Assembly (NCBI GenBank): GCA_035999365.1
Contig: DASYGT010000023.1
Coordinates: 49,942 to 113,941, forward strand
From: DASYGT01 sp035999365
GTDB lineage: Bacteria; Actinomycetota; Actinomycetes; Mycobacteriales; Jatrophihabitantaceae
DNA length: 64,000 nucleotides
Direction of reading: 5' to 3'
The notes under the pieces: generated by a model
Seen by the model: the letters and a program-made list of their open reading frames with translations, nothing else
Database searches by the model: none
Told to the model about the DNA's origin: nothing
Position numbers and translations under genes: made by a program
Part shown: piece after piece, positions 60,645 to 64,000 of the stretch
Layout: each line of letters opens with the position of its first letter
Position numbering within the stretch: the first letter of the stretch is position 1

Positions 60645-61784
60645 TCAGGCCGGCGGACGAGCTGACAAGCCGGCGCAGCTCCGATCGGCGTTCCACTCCG
60701 CGGTGATCCGCGCTGCCTGCTCCCCGGTCGCCGGGAGTGGTACGCCGCGTGAATCCAGGTGTGACGGTGCGAAGCGGTCGGCGACGACCCTTCCGTCGCG
60801 GAACGTGAGTGTCAGCACGCCGTTGTCGTCCTGGTTGTTCCCGAAGCTCATCCACCACAGGTAATTGCCCAACCCGTACTCGACGTACGTGCCGTCTGCG
60901 CGCCACCCGGCGCCCTGCAGCACGTGGGCATGCGTACCGATCACCGCGGCGGCACCCGCGTGGGCAAGCGCGCTCGCCAGTTGGGTTTGCGCACTCGACG
61001 GGCAGGTCGTGTACTCGATGCCCCAGTGGACGTAGACGATCACGACATAGCCGGCTGCCTTCGCCGCGCGCACTGACGTGATCAGCCGATCGGAAAAGGC
61101 GTTCGCGACGCCGGGGGAGTGTGGCCCGGCGCTGAACAGCCGCAGCGTCGTCTCGTCCTGCACCTGGTCGGCGGCGATGATCGCGACCTTGGTGCCGTTC
61201 ACCGTCGTCGTCCACGGCGCGTAGGCGTGGGCTGCATCCGCGCCGATGCCGACGACCGGAAAGTGTGCCGCCTCGATCGCGGCGAGCGTGTCGTGCAGTC
61301 CGGCCGTCCCGTAGTCCGCGCCGTGGTTGTTGGCCATCGTCGCCACGTCGATCCCGGCATCGCGCAGCGCAGTGAACGCGCTCGGCGGCGCACGGAATGT
61401 GAACGCCTTGTTCTGCTGTTCACCGCCTGTCGTGATCGCTGTCTCGAGGTTGACCATGGTGATGTCGGCCGTCGCCAACCCCGCGGCGGCCTCTGCGAAC
61501 ACCGTGGCCGGGTCGCTGTCCAGCCGAGCCCGTACGCGCCCGGAGAAGTGCACGTCCCCGGCGAAGGACATGGTGAATTCACCGGCCGGCCGGGCAGCGG
61601 AGGTGACGTGACCGGTATCGCCCGACGTGGTGCTCCGGGTCGCGGTCGGCGGGCGCAACGTGTTCGTTCCCGCGCTTCTCGGCGACGCGTTGGTGTGCGC
61701 GGCCGTGCAGGAGGATGCGAGTACCGCGACGGTGGCCAGTGCAGCGGCGAGATCTCGTCGGGTGCGTGATTGCGGTGAGCGCAC
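60645..61784 (-). CDS. CapA-family (PGA_cap metallophosphatase-like) lipoprotein
   Basis: About 379 residues from the GTG at 61784; an ATG at 61826 is possible but lies at the thrS promoter and neither has a good ribosome site. The N-terminus RRDLAAALATVAVLASSC suggests a lipoprotein signal. A Thr/Ser-rich linker precedes a CapA domain with FAGDVHFSGRV, ITMVNLETAIT, MANNHGADYG, VHWGIEYT and IGTHAHVLQG, the metal-binding motifs of the calcineurin-like fold. Role in envelope polymer metabolism is inferred from the family. Confidence 0.85.
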   Translation of the reverse strand: MRSPQSRTRRDLAAALATVAVLASSCTAAHTNASPRSAGTNTLRPPTATRSTTSGDTGHVTSAARPAGEFTMSFAGDVHFSGRVRARLDSDPATVFAEAAAGLATADITMVNLETAITTGGEQQNKAFTFRAPPSAFTALRDAGIDVATMANNHGADYGTAGLHDTLAAIEAAHFPVVGIGADAAHAYAPWTTTVNGTKVAIIAADQVQDETTLRLFSAGPHSPGVANAFSDRLITSVRAAKAAGYVVIVYVHWGIEYTTCPSSAQTQLASALAHAGAAAVIGTHAHVLQGAGWRADGTYVEYGLGNYLWWMSFGNNQDDNGVLTLTFRDGRVVADRFAPSHLDSRGVPLPATGEQAARITAEWNADRSCAGLSARPPA

Positions 61785-61841
61785 GCCACTAGCATCCAGG
61801 GCGTAGGTCCCGCAGGTCGCAGCCACCCCGAAGGAGATCCG

Positions 61842-63857
61842 TTGTCCTCCAGTGTCCGCCCGTCCGAGGCTGTCCAGACCGTGCCGGTGGCGGCGGGCCA
61901 GACGGCATTCGACGCGCTGGTATCAGCGGGCACCGATCTGAACGCTCCCGGCGCGCCCGTGGTGGTCCGCGACTCCGGCGGAGAACTGCGCGACCTGGCG
62001 TGGACGCCCGACTCCGACACGTCCGTCGAGCCGGTGCCGGCGGGTTCGCCCGACGGGCTGGCCGTGCTACGGCACTCGGCCGCGCACGTCATGGCGCAGG
62101 CCGTACAGGACCTCTTCCCGGGAACGCTGCTCGGCATCGGTCCGCCCATCGAGGACGGCTTCTACTACGACTTCCTACCCTCGCGGCCGTTCACGCCCGA
62201 CGATCTCGCGGCGATCGAGAAGAAGATGGCCGACATCATCAAGGCCAACCAGCGCTTCTCGCGCCGCCCGATCACCGACGAGGCCGCGCGTGCGGAACTC
62301 GCGCACGAGAAGTTCAAGCTGGAGCTGATCGGCCTCAAGGGCAACGCGGGCGACGAGGCATCGGTGGAGGTCGGGGCCGGTGCCCTCACGATGTACGACA
62401 ACCTCGACGGCAAGAGCGGCGAACGCTCCTGGACCGATCTGTGCCGCGGCCCGCACCTGCCCAGCACCCGGCGCATTCCCGCGTTCAAGCTGATGCGAAG
62501 CGCGGCCGCGTACTGGCGTGGCAGCGAGCAGAACGAGCAGCTGCAGCGCATCTACGGCACGGCCTGGGCAAGCCGCGACGACCTGAAGGCGTATCTGAAT
62601 CGCCTGGAAGAGGCGGCCAAGCGCGATCATCGCAAGCTGGGCATCGAGCTGGACCTGTTCAGCTTTCCGGACGAGCTCGGCTCCGGCCTTGCGGTATTCC
62701 ACCCGAAGGGCGGGATCCTGCGCCGCGAGCTGGAGAACTACGTACGGCAGCGGCACATCGACGAGGGCTTCGACTTCGTCAATACGCCGCACATCAGCAA
62801 GGACGGCCTGTTCCACACATCCGGTCACCTGCCGTACTACGCCGACACGATGTTCCCGCCGATGGAACTCGAAGGCGCGCAGTACCGCCTCAAGGCGATG
62901 AACTGCCCGATGCACAACCTCATCTACCGCTCACGCGGACGCTCGTACCGCGAGCTGCCGTTGCGGCTGTTCGAGTTCGGCAGCGTGTACCGCTTCGAGA
63001 AGTCCGGTGTGGTGCACGGGCTGACTCGCGTGCGGGGCCTGACGATGGACGACTCGCACAGCTACTGCACCGCCGAACAGGCGCCCGAGGAAATCCGCAA
63101 GCTGCTGAATTTCATCCTCGGACTGCTGCGCGACTTCGGTCTCGACGACTTCTACCTGGAGCTGTCGACCCGTGATCCCGCGTCGGACAAGTTCATCGGC
63201 TCGGATGAGGACTGGGAGACGGCGACCAAGGTCCTCGAGGACACTGCGGTCGCGTCCGGACTTGACCTCGTCCCTGATCCTGGAGGCGCCGCGTATTACG
63301 GCCCGAAGATCTCGGTGCAGGCGAAGGATGCGATCGGGCGCACGTGGCAGATGTCCACGGTCCAGCTGGACTTCAACCAGCCGGCGCGCTTCGAGCTGGA
63401 GTACCAGGCCGCCGACGGCAGCCGCCAGCAGCCGGTCATGATCCACTCGGCCAAGTTCGGTTCGATCGAGCGGTTCATCGGCGTGCTGACCGAGCACTAC
63501 GCGGGCGCCTTCCCGGCGTGGTTGTCACCGGTGCAGGTCATCGCCATCCCCGTGTCGCAGGAGCAGAACGACTACCTCGAACGTGTCGCCGATCAGCTGC
63601 GCGCACAAGGGATCCGAGTCGAGGTCGACAGCTCCGACGATCGCATGCAGAAGAAGATTCGTACCGCGCAGAAGCAGAAGGTGCCGTTCATGGTCATCGC
63701 CGGCAGCGCCGATGAGGAAGCCGAGGCTGTGTCGTTCCGCTATCGCGATGCCACGCAGCGCAACGGCATACCGATCGACCAGGCCGTGGCAGAGGTCGCC
63801 GACGTGATCGCGCGGCGCGTCAATGTGTCGCCTACGGCGGACATGTACCCCTCGTGA
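61842..63857 (+). CDS. thrS: Threonyl-tRNA synthetase
   Basis: 671 residues starting at a TTG placed 5 bp after AAGGAG. Order: a short, divergent TGS-like N-terminus, the editing-type N2 domain (RHSAAHVMAQAV), the class II core with the zinc-site MNCPMHNLIYRS, motif 2 YRFEKSGVVHGLTRVRG and motif 3 TEHYAGAFPAWLSPVQV, then the anticodon-binding domain. It charges tRNA-Thr. The TTG start may limit expression. The stop overlaps the next gene (GTGA). Confidence 0.97.
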   Translation: MSSSVRPSEAVQTVPVAAGQTAFDALVSAGTDLNAPGAPVVVRDSGGELRDLAWTPDSDTSVEPVPAGSPDGLAVLRHSAAHVMAQAVQDLFPGTLLGIGPPIEDGFYYDFLPSRPFTPDDLAAIEKKMADIIKANQRFSRRPITDEAARAELAHEKFKLELIGLKGNAGDEASVEVGAGALTMYDNLDGKSGERSWTDLCRGPHLPSTRRIPAFKLMRSAAAYWRGSEQNEQLQRIYGTAWASRDDLKAYLNRLEEAAKRDHRKLGIELDLFSFPDELGSGLAVFHPKGGILRRELENYVRQRHIDEGFDFVNTPHISKDGLFHTSGHLPYYADTMFPPMELEGAQYRLKAMNCPMHNLIYRSRGRSYRELPLRLFEFGSVYRFEKSGVVHGLTRVRGLTMDDSHSYCTAEQAPEEIRKLLNFILGLLRDFGLDDFYLELSTRDPASDKFIGSDEDWETATKVLEDTAVASGLDLVPDPGGAAYYGPKISVQAKDAIGRTWQMSTVQLDFNQPARFELEYQAADGSRQQPVMIHSAKFGSIERFIGVLTEHYAGAFPAWLSPVQVIAIPVSQEQNDYLERVADQLRAQGIRVEVDSSDDRMQKKIRTAQKQKVPFMVIAGSADEEAEAVSFRYRDATQRNGIPIDQAVAEVADVIARRVNVSPTADMYPS

Positions 63858-64000
63858 CCGACGAGCCCGTCGTCGAGCCCGCCGCGTCCTTCGCCGGCGA
63901 TCCCGATGCGTTCGGCCGGCTCTGGACGCCTCACCGGATGGCCTACATCCAGGGCGAGGGCAAGCCGTCGCACGGCGACGCGGGCGACGACTGCCCGTTC
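63854..64000 (+). CDS. HIT-family protein, N-terminal part
   Basis: A GTG overlapping the thrS stop opens a frame to the end of the window (49 codons). FGRLWTPHRMAYIQGEGK and DDCPF match the N-terminus of actinobacterial HIT/AP4A-phosphorylase-like proteins, which usually follow thrS in this phylum. The catalytic His triad lies beyond the window. Confidence 0.82.
   Translation, partial: MTDEPVVEPAASFAGDPDAFGRLWTPHRMAYIQGEGKPSHGDAGDDCPF

Overview
The window is GC-rich, densely packed DNA from an actinomycete (Actinomycetota). Supporting signs are an Acg-family nitroreductase pair, a DevS/DevR-type two-component pair, a WS/DGAT acyltransferase, a large stress-type ter operon and many GTG or ATGA/GTGA-coupled starts. 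The nearest familiar biology is the mycobacterial dormancy (DosR) regulon, but the gene content is not that of a named Mycobacterium and I do not assign a genus. I saw no tRNA or rRNA gene, CRISPR array or insertion sequence.

Region 1 (1-2.6 kb) is ordinary: the end of a TrhA/hemolysin III gene, a secreted glycoside-hydrolase-like protein, a DUF1801 protein and a two-TM membrane protein with a clear terminator.

Region 2 (2.6-42.4 kb) reads as a hypoxia/dormancy island. It encodes a DevS-like haem-GAF kinase and a DevR-like regulator whose recognition helix matches M. tuberculosis DevR. Around it lie the gene classes a DosR regulon usually carries: two Acg proteins, four universal stress proteins, CBS and CBS-BON proteins, a CtpF-like ATPase and a Tgs-like acyltransferase. 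There is also an anaerobic-style metabolic set: GAPDH, a pyruvate/2-oxoacid:ferredoxin oxidoreductase with a GltD-ferredoxin subunit, phosphoketolase, carbamate kinase, PEP synthase, an ADP-forming acyl-CoA synthetase fused to a GNAT domain, and a zinc alcohol dehydrogenase. A recurring 13-mer, approximately GGGACCWANGNCC, resembles the DosR box and sits about 35-145 bp upstream of nearly every transcription unit of this island, including several divergent promoters. An embedded unit (26-31 kb) pairs an ApbE/FMN-binding/ferric-reductase-like electron-transfer operon with its own OmpR-type two-component system and carries no clear box.

Region 3 (42.4-44.8 kb) holds a secreted GH16 enzyme, a proline-rich membrane protein with an unusual 4 x 14-bp repeat at its stop codon, and a small membrane protein.

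Region 4 (44.9-55.7 kb) is one long ter operon: five TerD-family proteins, a TerC/DUF475 protein, TelA and a helical protein, followed by the predicted nucleoside-like metabolite module (CitE-like lyase, phosphoribosyltransferase proteins, HAD phosphatase). In that module a single 803-residue protein appears to join two proteins usually encoded separately (PRTase-TRSP and StiP/PRTase-PELOTA).

Region 5 (55.6-60.1 kb) is a carbon-monoxide-dehydrogenase accessory set (coxG, xdhC/coxF, coxE, coxD) with a divergent MocA-like nucleotidyltransferase but no coxLMS in the window. Region 6 (60.1-64 kb) returns to housekeeping genes: gamma-carbonic anhydrase, CapA-like lipoprotein, thrS from a TTG start, and a HIT-family gene cut by the window end.
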